A stretch of DNA of 64,000 nt from a bacterium. GTDB taxonomy: Bacteria; Bacteroidota; Ignavibacteria; Kapaibacteriales; UBA7675. A program made the translations under genes and the position numbers. Location of the stretch: positions 16,147-80,146 of the forward strand of contig JAUIKM010000027.1 in NCBI GenBank assembly GCA_030430495.1. Reading direction: 5' to 3'. Shown here one piece after another: positions 27,653-37,273 of this stretch. The notes under the pieces were generated by a model. The model saw only the letters and a program-made list of their open reading frames with translations. It was not told the origin of the DNA and did no database searches. The number at the start of each line of letters is the position of its first letter. Positions within the stretch are counted from its first letter, which is position 1.

Positions 27653-29818
27653 TCACCGCACGACCATGCCGTCGGGAATGCCGGCGTCTGGTGAAATCAA
27701 CACAATGCCGCCGCCGGGCGTGTCCGCGCAGAGGATCATGCCCTGTGATTCGACGCCGCGCAGTTTGGCCGGTTTCAGGTTGGCCACCACGATGACTTTG
27801 CGGCCGACCAGTTCGTCAGGTTTGTAGTGCTGCGCAATCCCGGAAACGATCTGTCGCTGTTCAAAACCGAGATCCACCTGCATGCAGAGCAGTTTGTTGC
27901 TCTTTTTGATCTTTTCCGCCGAGGTCACCGTGCCGACGCGTAGCGCCGTCTGCTCAAACGCCGTGATATCGATTTCTTCCGGCAGCGCTTCGTACTCCAC
28001 CTTTGCCGCGGCGGCCTGTGCGGCCTGGCTGCGCGCCACCAGTTTGTTGACCTGCGCCTCGATGACGGCGTCCTCAATTTTGCTGAACAGAATTTCGGGC
28101 GTCTCAATCGCGCTTCCCGAGGGCACGCCCGGCAGTCCGATCTGCTCCCAGTTCGCATCGTCAATTTTCTGTCCCAGGCAGCCGAACACACGACCGGAAG
28201 CGGCGGGGATCACCGGTGCAAATGCCACGGCCAGTCCACGCACGAGCTGGAGGCAGACATAGAGCGTGCAGCCGGTGGCTTCCATATCTGTTTTACTCGT
28301 TTTCCAGGGCTGCCGGTCGTTGAAGTACTTGTTGGCGGCTTCGGCCAGGCGCATCGTTTCCGCCACGGCATCCTTAAAGCGGAAAGCGTCGTACTTGGCG
28401 GCCGCCAGGTCGCCGCCCTGCGCAAAAGCGCTGATGACGTCCAGCTCGTCGCGGCCGATGCCGTGACCTTCAAACTGATCATCCAGTTGTTTAAGCAGTT
28501 CTTCGGCTTCCGGCGCGTCGCCGGCGCGAACGACCCTGTTCAGGTGCGCCCAGGCGTCGTTAAACGCGTCCGGTACCGCGGGCACGACGCCGTCAAAGGT
28601 GCTCTGTAAAAATTTGATCGATCGATTAATAAAGTTGCCGAGCTTCGCGGCCAGTTCATTATTGACGCGCGCCTGAAAATCTTTCCAGGTGAAGTCGGCG
28701 TCCTTGGTTTCCGGAATACTCAGCGCCAGGGCGTAGCGCAGGGCGTCGACGTCACGCTCATGCGGGAAATCCTGAAAATAATCGCGCAGGTCGATACCCC
28801 ATTTGCGCGACTTGCTGAACTTCTGGCCTTCCAGGTTGAGGAATTCGTTGGCGGGTACGGCGGAGGGCAGGATGTAGTTGCCGCGCGCGTGCAGCATGGC
28901 CGGGAACATCAGTGTGTGGAACCAGATATTGTCCTTGCCGAGAAAGGCGAAGTAGGCGGTGTCTTTGTCCTGCCACCACTCTTTCCAGGCATCCGGTTTG
29001 CCCTGCGTCCGCGCCCATTCCTTGGTGGCGGTGATATAGCCCAGCAGCGCTTCAAACCAGACGTAGATGACCTTGCCCTCGGCTTCTTTGAGCGGCACGG
29101 GCACGCCCCAGCTCAAATCGCGCGTCACAGGGCGATTGCTCAGTCCGGCGTTCAGCCAGGAATACGACTGCTGGATGACATTGTCTTTCCAATCGTTTTT
29201 GTGCGAGCCGATGTAGTTCTCCAGGAACTCCTGGTATTCGCCGAAGCGGAAATACCAGTGTTTTGTCTTGCGCAGCACCGGTGTTTCACGGCTCAGCAGG
29301 GAGACGGGATTGCGCAGTTCGAGTGGTTCGTACTTGGCCAGACAGTTGTCGCATTCGTCGCTGCGGGCGCGCTCAAAGCCGCAGTTGGGGCAGGTTCCCT
29401 CCACGTAGCGGTCGGGCAGAAAGCGCTGAAACTTGTTGTCGAAGAACTGTTCTTCTTCCTGTTCAACGAGCAGCCCTTTTTTGAGGAAGTCAGTAAAAAA
29501 CTCCTGCGCGGTTGCAACGTGCGCAGGGTTGGAGGTGCGCGAATAAATATCAAAACTCATGCCGAAGCGCTCCAGCGCTTCCGCATTGGCGCTGTGGTAA
29601 GTGTCGGCGATCTCGCGCGGAGTGATGCCTTCTTTGTCCGCTTCAATGGCAATGGCCGCGCCGTTTTCATCTGAACCGCAGACGTAGAGCATCGGCATGC
29701 CGCGCAGGCGCATATGGCGCACGAAGAGGTCGGCCGGCAGGAAAGATCCGGCGGCATGGCCAAAGTGGATGTAGCCGTTGGCGTAGGGCAGGGCGGAAGT
29801 GACCAGGATGCGTTTCAT
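27653..29818 (-). CDS. metG: methionyl-tRNA synthetase
   Basis: Charges tRNA-Met with methionine using ATP, in the cytoplasm. The 721-residue protein starts at MKRILVTSALPYANG; the frame is open upstream but non-protein-like. It shows the HIGH-type signature HFGH (18-21), a knuckle with four cysteines (CPNC 143-146 and CDNC 156-159), the KMSKS-type loop KFSKS (333-337), an anticodon-binding helical domain, and a C-terminal EMAP-II/Trbp111-like tRNA-binding domain (~610-721: RVGTVTSAEKIKKSNKLLCM; VANLKPAKLRGVESQGMILC). Length and order match the family of long MetG enzymes. It is divergent from the transglycosylase gene. Confidence 0.98.
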   Translation of the reverse strand: MKRILVTSALPYANGYIHFGHAAGSFLPADLFVRHMRLRGMPMLYVCGSDENGAAIAIEADKEGITPREIADTYHSANAEALERFGMSFDIYSRTSNPAHVATAQEFFTDFLKKGLLVEQEEEQFFDNKFQRFLPDRYVEGTCPNCGFERARSDECDNCLAKYEPLELRNPVSLLSRETPVLRKTKHWYFRFGEYQEFLENYIGSHKNDWKDNVIQQSYSWLNAGLSNRPVTRDLSWGVPVPLKEAEGKVIYVWFEALLGYITATKEWARTQGKPDAWKEWWQDKDTAYFAFLGKDNIWFHTLMFPAMLHARGNYILPSAVPANEFLNLEGQKFSKSRKWGIDLRDYFQDFPHERDVDALRYALALSIPETKDADFTWKDFQARVNNELAAKLGNFINRSIKFLQSTFDGVVPAVPDAFNDAWAHLNRVVRAGDAPEAEELLKQLDDQFEGHGIGRDELDVISAFAQGGDLAAAKYDAFRFKDAVAETMRLAEAANKYFNDRQPWKTSKTDMEATGCTLYVCLQLVRGLAVAFAPVIPAASGRVFGCLGQKIDDANWEQIGLPGVPSGSAIETPEILFSKIEDAVIEAQVNKLVARSQAAQAAAAKVEYEALPEEIDITAFEQTALRVGTVTSAEKIKKSNKLLCMQVDLGFEQRQIVSGIAQHYKPDELVGRKVIVVANLKPAKLRGVESQGMILCADTPGGGIVLISPDAGIPDGMVVR

Positions 29819-30309
29819 GTTGTATTCTGCTGAAATCGGCGTTTTGCATTTAAAGAACGCGCAAACTACGGATTTTCGGCGAAGCGACCATCCGATTCGG
29901 CTCCGCGTTGCGGCCGCGGGCGACGCACGGGCTTTGCTCGTATTCCAATCGCTCCTCTCCGCATAACTAACAAGAGAATCAGGCAAGGGGCAGTTTGAAA
30001 ATGGAGTAACAAAAGTAGTGGGATTTGCGATAATTGTGGGGCGAAGCCGAAATTCGACGGCGTCCGGGGAGCGTCGGAAGGGCGAAAAACTGACGGGAAA
30101 ACGATCCTGATAATATTCTTCAGCTTGTGCCCGTAAGTTCAATTAAATGCGCAGGTTGACCTTTGGGCGGCTGTGGGCGGTCCGCGAAAATTACAAGTTC
30201 ATGAAAAAAGTTTCATTCGAGTAATCCGGCGTTGTTTTGCGCCTTATCACATTGTATATTCACACTTTCTGAAATTATAGCAGCATATCAAGAAGAGAAC
30301 CGACAAACG
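29819..30309. other. divergent intergenic region
   Basis: About 490 bases between the divergent metG and transglycosylase genes, presumably holding both promoters. It becomes AT-rich near 30240-30300. TTTG at 30236-30239 and TATATTCA at 30255 resemble Bacteroidota elements, but the 15-base spacing is too short for confidence. No gene seen. Confidence 0.5.
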
Positions 30310-32673
30310 ATGACAACTTTGCCAGCGCGGCGATTGGCGCAGATTCTGCTTACAGCGTTCTGCTGTTTAACCGTGATTTCCTGCTCGGCTTTGTACACGG
30401 ACAAGTCCGTGCAGGAGACCAAGGACGAGGCGGGCATCGGCCTGCCGTACATCCAGGACGACTTTGCCGAACTCGACGATACCACCGCCAACCCTTACGT
30501 CAACGACTACTACGTCAATTCCACGCTGGAGCTCGGGCGCCAGCACTACATCTCGGCTTTAACGCACATTGACCACGGCGACACAACGCTGGCGGCGCGG
30601 TCATTTGAGCGATCCATTGAAGTCCTGAACGGGCTGATCAACTTCCCGCACATCGAGCGCAACGCCGAATTCGGCGACCTGATGCAGTCGGTGATCGACG
30701 ACTACGAAAGTTTTATTCAAAGCATTGACGACCTGGATGAGAATTCGCCGATCTTCATCCTGCGGGACAAGTTGTTCCAGGTGGTGGAAGGTCAGTTCGC
30801 AACGCCGGGCGATGCGGAGCAGATCACACAGGTGAGTCTGCTGGAGATGCCGGATCCGGAGGAGCACCACGAACCGGTGCTGCCGCCGGCCGAAAACCTG
30901 CAGATTCCGCTCGACGTCAACGAATACGTGCAAAATGCGATCACCTACTTTTCGAACAGCAAGGGGCGCAAGTTCATGCAGAGCTGGCTGGAGCGCTCCG
31001 GCCGCTGGTTCCCGATGATGCGCAATATTGCGCGCGAAGAGGAAGTGCCTGAAGAAATTGTGTTTCTGTCGATGATCGAGAGCGGCCTCAATCCCAATGC
31101 CGTCTCGCGCGCGCAGGCCGTCGGCCTGTGGCAGTTCATCAAATCGACAGGTGAACTCTATGGACTGGACGTCAGCTACTGGCACGACGAGCGCCGCGAC
31201 CCCGAGAAGGCGACGCGAGCGGCGGTGCGCCACCTGCGCGACCTGTACAATGACTTCGGCGACTGGCACCTGGCGATGGCGGCTTACAACTGCGGTCCGG
31301 GCGGCGTCCGTCGCGCCATCCGTCGCTCCGGCCTGAGCGATCCGGACTTTTGGCAGATTCGCCGTTTCCTGCCGCGCGAAACGCGCAACTACGTGCCGCT
31401 CTATATTGCGACAACGACGATCTGCCTCTACCACGAACAATACGGCTTCAGCGAGATTGAGTACGAGCCGCCTTTTCGCTACGAAACGGTGGAAATCCCC
31501 GAAGCTGTCGACTTTGAAGCACTTGCGACGAACGCCAACCTGCAGACCAGCGAAATTGCCGATCTCAACCCCGAGCTGCTGCGCGCCTGCACGCCGCCGG
31601 ACCAGACGTACAATCTGAAAGTGCCCCTGCACATGGGCGGAACGGTACAGACGGCTTATGAGCAAATGCCGGATTCGGTCAAGCGCTCCTGGGTTTTGCA
31701 CACGGTTGAAAGACGTGAGACGCTCAACTCGATTTCCCGCAAATACGGCGTGGCAACTTCGCTGATCGCCGCTGCAAATGACATGACCGGCACGCGCATG
31801 CGGCTGAGTGACGGTCAGCTGCTGCGGATTCCCATGCCGAACGTGAGCGAGGAACTGGAGCAGCAACTGGCGAGCAGCCAGGACGACGGCGGCCAGCGTG
31901 CAGCCGGAGCCCAGGCGGGCGGCAAGAAGAAAATCTATCACAAAGTCGGCCGCGGCGAGACCTTGCTGGGCATCTCCAAGCAGTACGGCGTCCGCATTGC
32001 CGACCTGCGCAACTGGAACAACATTCCCTACAACTCCAACTACATCCGCGCCAACTCGACGCTGACAGTCTACCTGAACGGCGAAGGTGAAAGCGTGGCG
32101 GTGGCTTCGAGTTCACAGCCGGCGAGCAGCGGCGCGCCCGAAATCGTCGAGCACCGCGTGCGCCGCGGCGAGACGGTCGGCAAGATTGCGGACACCTACG
32201 GCGTCAACATTGCGTCGATCCGCCATCACAACAAGCTGAATCGTCGCAACACGATTTATCCCGGCCAGCTGCTGCGCATCCCGGTAAGCGGCGATGCCCG
32301 TCGCACGGTCGCATCGACGCAGGCGCCGACGCGCAACAAGGTAATCCACCGCGTGCGCCGCGGCGAAACGATTGGTGAAATTGCCGAACTCTACGGCGTG
32401 CGCACACGCGAAATCCGCTCCTGGAACAGCTCCAAGGTGCGCGGCACGCGCATCATTGCAGGCGACGCGCTGACGATCTACACGGCCAATGTTGCCAAAG
32501 GCGGCGGTGCCACAGGCGGCGGCAGCGCTCCCAAGATCTACACCGTGCGCCGCGGCGATACCTTCGCTTCGATTGCGCGCAAGTTCGGCGTGAGTGTTAA
32601 CACGCTACAGCGACTTAACAGCAACGTTAACGCCCGCCGGATGCAGATCGGACAGAAGATTCGCATTCAGTAA
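30310..32673 (+). CDS. MltD-type lytic transglycosylase lipoprotein with five LysM domains
   Basis: Cleaves peptidoglycan glycan strands, forming 1,6-anhydro ends, and is probably anchored in the outer membrane. The 787-residue product starts at MTTLPARRL (ATG 30310, weak purine-rich site upstream); the signal ends in a lipobox VISC with Cys25. The SLT domain covers ~235-390, with catalytic Glu257 in FLSMIESGLNPNAVS followed by AVGLWQFIKSTGELYGL and MAAYNCGPGGV. Five LysM repeats bind the wall, at about residues 461-507, 543-590, 612-657, 678-725 and 745-787. The family often has one to four LysM, so five is at the high end. A terminator follows; monocistronic. Confidence 0.95.
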   Translation: MTTLPARRLAQILLTAFCCLTVISCSALYTDKSVQETKDEAGIGLPYIQDDFAELDDTTANPYVNDYYVNSTLELGRQHYISALTHIDHGDTTLAARSFERSIEVLNGLINFPHIERNAEFGDLMQSVIDDYESFIQSIDDLDENSPIFILRDKLFQVVEGQFATPGDAEQITQVSLLEMPDPEEHHEPVLPPAENLQIPLDVNEYVQNAITYFSNSKGRKFMQSWLERSGRWFPMMRNIAREEEVPEEIVFLSMIESGLNPNAVSRAQAVGLWQFIKSTGELYGLDVSYWHDERRDPEKATRAAVRHLRDLYNDFGDWHLAMAAYNCGPGGVRRAIRRSGLSDPDFWQIRRFLPRETRNYVPLYIATTTICLYHEQYGFSEIEYEPPFRYETVEIPEAVDFEALATNANLQTSEIADLNPELLRACTPPDQTYNLKVPLHMGGTVQTAYEQMPDSVKRSWVLHTVERRETLNSISRKYGVATSLIAAANDMTGTRMRLSDGQLLRIPMPNVSEELEQQLASSQDDGGQRAAGAQAGGKKKIYHKVGRGETLLGISKQYGVRIADLRNWNNIPYNSNYIRANSTLTVYLNGEGESVAVASSSQPASSGAPEIVEHRVRRGETVGKIADTYGVNIASIRHHNKLNRRNTIYPGQLLRIPVSGDARRTVASTQAPTRNKVIHRVRRGETIGEIAELYGVRTREIRSWNSSKVRGTRIIAGDALTIYTANVAKGGGATGGGSAPKIYTVRRGDTFASIARKFGVSVNTLQRLNSNVNARRMQIGQKIRIQ

Positions 32674-32698
32674 TCGCGGCGACAAAACAACAGCAATC

Positions 32699-32730
32699 AA
32701 AAAGCCCGTTCAGTTGAGCGGGCTTTTTTT
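32699..32730 (+). terminator. Rho-independent terminator
   Basis: AAGCCCG pairs with CGGGCTT, extended by a G-T wobble and T-A pair, followed by seven Ts, 26 bases after the transglycosylase stop. Confidence 0.9.
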
Positions 32731-32911
32731 GTATCCGGAAACGGCGGCGGCGGCATGCTGCTGTTTCCGGCGTGGTCAAAAATCCGGTCGGTATTTGTGT
32801 TATCAAGATATTATTGACAACTTGGAAAATGCACCGGGTAGCGGGGGAGTGTGTTTGTCGGGCCAGATTCAAACTCGCAATAATACATTGAAGAAGTCTC
32901 AACGGAGCGCT

Positions 32912-34351
32912 ATGCAAACAGTGCAACCAATTTTCCGGGCTATTGTAGGGGCCGTCTGTTTTGTTGGAACCTGTCTGGGGCTACAGTCGCAGGAGTTTAC
33001 GGCACGTCCGTTGGCGGGCGGGCTTGAGGTACCCTGGGAGATTTTGTACGGCCCGGATGCGCATATCTGGGTGACGGAGCGCCCCGGCAGAGTTGTGCGC
33101 ATCGACCCGCAAAACGGCGAAGTCAAGCCGCTTGCCGCCATTGACGAGGTCACGTCCGTCGGCGAGTCGGGATTGCTCGGTATGCAGGTTTTGTCGGGTT
33201 TCTCGCAGGACCTGTCCGTTTTCCTGGCTTACACCTACGTGGAGAATGGATTTGAGTTAAAGCTGCGCATCGTGCGCTACACGTTTGCGCCCGGCGCAGA
33301 TGGAGAAGAGGATCGGTTAATCGATCCGCTTGTTTTGCTCGAAGACATCCCTGGTGCGCAGATTCACGATGGCTGCCGCCTTTTGTTAAGTCAGGACAAT
33401 CTGTATCTCTTTGCCACAACGGGCGATGCCGGCAGTTCAGCCATGGCGCAGAATCTGGAGAGCCTGAACGGCAAAACGCTGCGCATGTATCTGGACGGCT
33501 CCGTGCCCGAAGACAATCCTTTCCCCAACTCCCTGATCTGGTCCTACGGCCATCGCAACGCGCAGGGGCTCGACTGGGGGCCCAACGGCGAACTCTACAG
33601 CTCCGAACACGGTCATACAACCGACGACGAGTTTAACATACTTACGCGCGGCGGCAATTTTGGCTGGCGCGACGTTCAGGGTTTCTGCGACGAACCGTTT
33701 GAGCAGAACTTCTGCGATCAGAACGACGTTGTAGAACCGCTGATGATCTGGACGCCGACGGTTGCGCCCTGCGGCATTACATACTACAACTCGGATCACC
33801 TTCCCGCACTTAAACATTCGGTTATCATGACGACGCTGAAGGAGCGCCGCCTGATTGCGCTGCATCTTTCCGATGACGGCAAGCAGGTGGAGTCGACGAC
33901 TGAACTGTTTGCGAATGAATACGGCCGTATCCGCGACGTTTGCGTCAGCCCGGACGGCCGTCTGTTTTTTGCCACGTCCAATCGCGACGGCCGCGCGCAG
34001 GCCGGCGAAGCGCACGAAGACGACGACCGCATTATGGAAGTTGTGAACCCGACGAGTGCGGTCGATTCCAAGGAGCCCGACACTCGGGGCGCGCTGAGTC
34101 TGCATCCCAATCCGCTGGTGTCCGAGTGTTTTATCCATGCCGATACGCCGCAGCCCGGCATTTATACTCTGCAGATTCTCGACGTGCTGGGGCGCCCGCT
34201 GCGCACGGAAAAAATTGAGTCCCGGGGTGGTGAAATCAACTGGCGCTGGGACGGAAGAGACGATCGAGCAGTTAATCTGCCGAGGGGAACGTATTTGGTG
34301 GTCATTGGAGGCAATGGCGGCCGCCTGCAGTCAACTCTTGTTAAACACTGA
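32912..34351 (+). CDS. T9SS-exported glucose/sorbosone dehydrogenase-like propeller, short form
   Basis: ATG 32912 has GGAG at 32904-32907 and starts a signal peptide (MQTVQPIFRAIVGAVCFVGTCLGLQSQ). The 479-residue product is a six-bladed propeller of the PQQ-type GSDH family (VPWEILYGPDAHIWVTERPG; IHDGCRLLLSQDNLYLFAT; GHRNAQGLDWGPNGELYSSE; DDEFNILTRGGNFGW), followed directly by a T9SS sorting domain (LSLHPNPLVSECFI to the end). Known members oxidise aldose sugars with PQQ and calcium; here substrate and cofactor are only inferred. First of three tandem paralogues and the only one without the ~400-residue ASH-like extension. Confidence 0.9.
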   Translation: MQTVQPIFRAIVGAVCFVGTCLGLQSQEFTARPLAGGLEVPWEILYGPDAHIWVTERPGRVVRIDPQNGEVKPLAAIDEVTSVGESGLLGMQVLSGFSQDLSVFLAYTYVENGFELKLRIVRYTFAPGADGEEDRLIDPLVLLEDIPGAQIHDGCRLLLSQDNLYLFATTGDAGSSAMAQNLESLNGKTLRMYLDGSVPEDNPFPNSLIWSYGHRNAQGLDWGPNGELYSSEHGHTTDDEFNILTRGGNFGWRDVQGFCDEPFEQNFCDQNDVVEPLMIWTPTVAPCGITYYNSDHLPALKHSVIMTTLKERRLIALHLSDDGKQVESTTELFANEYGRIRDVCVSPDGRLFFATSNRDGRAQAGEAHEDDDRIMEVVNPTSAVDSKEPDTRGALSLHPNPLVSECFIHADTPQPGIYTLQILDVLGRPLRTEKIESRGGEINWRWDGRDDRAVNLPRGTYLVVIGGNGGRLQSTLVKH

Positions 34352-34549
34352 GTTGCAGACTTGAAGTGAATAAGTGAATTCAGGAACGACGCGTTGTCCG
34401 GGCGTCTGTTTCCCAACCCTGCTGTATGATGTGCGCCATTCTGCCGGAGCAAATGCTTGACTGACAAGTCAATGCGCTCAGGATTTACCTCCCGCACTGC
34501 TCCTGCACTTTCAACTTGTTTAATACTCCTTCTACACGCGGGGTATCTT

Positions 34550-37222
34550 ATGGTATTGGTTCAAAACGGTCGGCGGCGACGGTTTGCGGCGCGCTGGTGT
34601 TCAGCGGCATTTCTCTTTTGGGCTTTCTTCACCCCAGGTCAGGCGCAGGAAGGCGTTGACCACATCACGCGCGATGTTGCATCCGACCTCAACCGGCCCT
34701 GGGAGGTCGTCTGGGGACCGGACGAATATTTGTGGTTTACCGAGCGACCGGGTCGCATCAGCCGCGTGCAGCCGGAGACGCGCGACCGCAGCGTTATTCT
34801 GGATATCAGCGACCGCGTCTCGCTGACGCACGAAGGCGGAATGATGGGGATGGCGCTCGACCCGGACTTTGACAACCGGCCCTTTGTCTACGTTGCGTAT
34901 TCACAGTACTCCGAACTTAAACAACGCGACGCGCTGTACGTCACGCGTTGGCGCTACGATGCGGAGGCGAATGTACTGCGCGACGAGGAGGAATTGCTGC
35001 CGCCGTCAAGCACATGGAATATTCACCTGGGGTGCCGACTGTTGGTCGGCCCGCAGCGCACGCTGTTTATTTCCATCGGCGATACCGGTGATCAGACGCG
35101 CCCGTTGGATCCCGGCCAGATGCAGGGCAAGATACACCGCATCAATCTGGACGGCAGCATCCCGGCCGACAATCCGGATCCGGCCAGTTCGGTCTGGAGC
35201 ATCGGCCACCGCAATCCGCAGGGCCTGGCGTTTGGGCGGGAAGGCCAGTTGTACAGCAGTGAACACGGCACGGACGACGACGACGAGTTTAATATCATCG
35301 TGAAGGGCGGCAACTTCGGCTGGCCGCGTGTGATCGGTCCCTGCGACAATGTGCTGGAAGAAGCCTACTGCGACGAGTTTAATGTCGTTGAGCCGATTTA
35401 CAGCTGGACGCCGACAATCGCTCCATCCGGCATCGAGTTTTACGACCACGATCTCTTCCCCGAGTGGCGCAACAGCGTCCTTATTTCCACGCTCAAAAAT
35501 CAGCGCATCTATCGCATGGAAATGTCGCCCGACGGCAATCAGGTCGTCGCCGAACACCAGTTGTTTAAAGGCATCTGGGGGCGTCTGCGCGACTTCGCGA
35601 TTTCGCCGGAGGGCCGCCTGTTTATTTCTGCCACCAATCTGGAGCGCGACCTGCCGTTTCCCGATCGAGTATTTGAGGTTCTGCCCGTGTCGGCCTCCAC
35701 GCTGGAACAGCCTGTCGACAAACTGACATTCGCCGGTGCTGAACTTGTCGAGAGCGCAACCAAACAGATCGTGCTGCGCAACCAGGGCGACGAGCCGCTG
35801 ATAATCTATGACGTTTTCATCGACGGTCCCGACGCCGCGGCGTTTGTCGTCGGCGCGGCGGATCGCCGTTTAACACTCGATGGTAAACAAGAAAAGGCTG
35901 TTGCAGTGGAATACGCGCCTTTACAAGGCGTGGAGCACAATGCCGTGTTGCACTTTTCAAGCAATCAGGCCGGTGGGGCATCCTGGCAAGTGGAGTTGAT
36001 CGGGAGGGTTAACGGTCCCGGCGTAGTGGTGAGACGCGCGTATCTGCACAGTGATAATCTGATCGATGACAGTGACGTTGTTGTCCGCATCCCGCTGGAA
36101 GAGCGTCTCACCGGCGTGTTAAACACGGAGCTGGAAGAAAACCCTGTGTTTAATCTGAAGGCGGCAAGTATTGCCGGCGCGAACATCTTGGTGCGGCTCG
36201 GCCGTTCTGACTCTGACGATCCGGTTCTGGCGGACCTCAGGATACAGGTTGACGGCCGCGACATTGAGAGTTTGCAGCTTGCGGCCAATGTGTCGCGACT
36301 ATTGTGGACCGACGAAACTGGACGATTGCTTCGCGATGTGGACCAACTGATTCGGCTGAATGTTAAACGGGAGTTTAATCGGCTTTTGCCCGTGTTTCTG
36401 GTCAATCTGGAAAAAGCAGAACGCCGCGTTATATCGTATTATTTTGAAGCCGAGCAGGCGCCCGAGCTTGAACTACTACAGGGAACGCCGATCCTGCCGC
36501 CGCGTATCAATACGGAGCTCGACCTGGAACTGCGCGCCTTGCGTGCGGGCGGAGTGGATACACAATTGGGTCTTGTCACGGATGATGGACAATTGATTGA
36601 ACGGGATGTACGAGTCAACGTTCTGGACTGGACGCCGACATCGGCCGACGAAGTGCATTTCACTTCCGCTGCTTTCCCCGCCCTTGTAGACACCGTTGTG
36701 TTTGTTCCAGGGTCTGTCGGCGGTCAGGCGGCTGAGGCGCACGCGCGCCTGGAAGGCAGTGAGTTTGTATCGATACAGTTTGTCGACGGTTCTCTGGCCG
36801 CCGGCGATACGCTGTGGATTGGACTGCGGGCAGAGCTGAGCGACAACGCATACAGAACGGCCGACCTGATTATTGAATACGAAAAAGCGCTGATGAGAAC
36901 TGTCCGGCTGTTCGCCAACGAAAATCCAAGTTCGGTCGGGGAAGCTCCGGCGGAAATCAGTCTGCGCGTCCAGCCGAATCCCGTTCGCGATGTGTTAATA
37001 CTGGCGGCGGAATTGCCGCGCGCGGGCGAGTGGAGTTTACGGGTCTTTGACCAGGCCGGTCGGCTGGTGATGCAACAGGCCGGCAGGTCTGCCGCGCCCG
37101 CCCTGCAGTTAAACGTCGATCTGCGGTCGGCGCTGTCGAAGATGCCCCCCGCCGGCATGTACGTAGCCGAACTGCGCAGCGGAGGGCGAACGCTTTCCAC
37201 GTCATTTATCCTGCTTAATTAA
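34550..37222 (+). CDS. T9SS-exported glucose/sorbosone dehydrogenase-like protein with ASH extension
   Basis: ATG 34550 is chosen because it begins a signal peptide with a basic n-region (MVLVQNGRRRRFAARWCSAA ... FFTPGQAQ); TTG 34457 and ATG 34472 lie in frame upstream. The 890-residue product has the GSDH propeller (~45-380: RPWEVVWGPDEYLWFTERPG; IHLGCRLLVGPQRTLF; GHRNPQGLAFGREGQLYSSE; EFNIIVKGGNFGW), then a choice-of-anchor D module (~385-485), further beta-sandwich modules, and a T9SS sorting domain (LRVQPNPVRDVLIL to FILLN). Second of three paralogues in tandem, 51 bases before the third, so probably co-transcribed with it. Confidence 0.9.
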   Translation: MVLVQNGRRRRFAARWCSAAFLFWAFFTPGQAQEGVDHITRDVASDLNRPWEVVWGPDEYLWFTERPGRISRVQPETRDRSVILDISDRVSLTHEGGMMGMALDPDFDNRPFVYVAYSQYSELKQRDALYVTRWRYDAEANVLRDEEELLPPSSTWNIHLGCRLLVGPQRTLFISIGDTGDQTRPLDPGQMQGKIHRINLDGSIPADNPDPASSVWSIGHRNPQGLAFGREGQLYSSEHGTDDDDEFNIIVKGGNFGWPRVIGPCDNVLEEAYCDEFNVVEPIYSWTPTIAPSGIEFYDHDLFPEWRNSVLISTLKNQRIYRMEMSPDGNQVVAEHQLFKGIWGRLRDFAISPEGRLFISATNLERDLPFPDRVFEVLPVSASTLEQPVDKLTFAGAELVESATKQIVLRNQGDEPLIIYDVFIDGPDAAAFVVGAADRRLTLDGKQEKAVAVEYAPLQGVEHNAVLHFSSNQAGGASWQVELIGRVNGPGVVVRRAYLHSDNLIDDSDVVVRIPLEERLTGVLNTELEENPVFNLKAASIAGANILVRLGRSDSDDPVLADLRIQVDGRDIESLQLAANVSRLLWTDETGRLLRDVDQLIRLNVKREFNRLLPVFLVNLEKAERRVISYYFEAEQAPELELLQGTPILPPRINTELDLELRALRAGGVDTQLGLVTDDGQLIERDVRVNVLDWTPTSADEVHFTSAAFPALVDTVVFVPGSVGGQAAEAHARLEGSEFVSIQFVDGSLAAGDTLWIGLRAELSDNAYRTADLIIEYEKALMRTVRLFANENPSSVGEAPAEISLRVQPNPVRDVLILAAELPRAGEWSLRVFDQAGRLVMQQAGRSAAPALQLNVDLRSALSKMPPAGMYVAELRSGGRTLSTSFILLN

Positions 37223-37273
37223 GATTGAGCAACCGGAAAAACTTCAGACTATTCCTGACTTAACAATCGAGAT

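Noticed and set aside
27653..30142. N-terminally extended MetG (108 extra residues)
   Set aside because: The extension is not protein-like and the conserved family start MKRILVTSALPYANG is internal at 29818.
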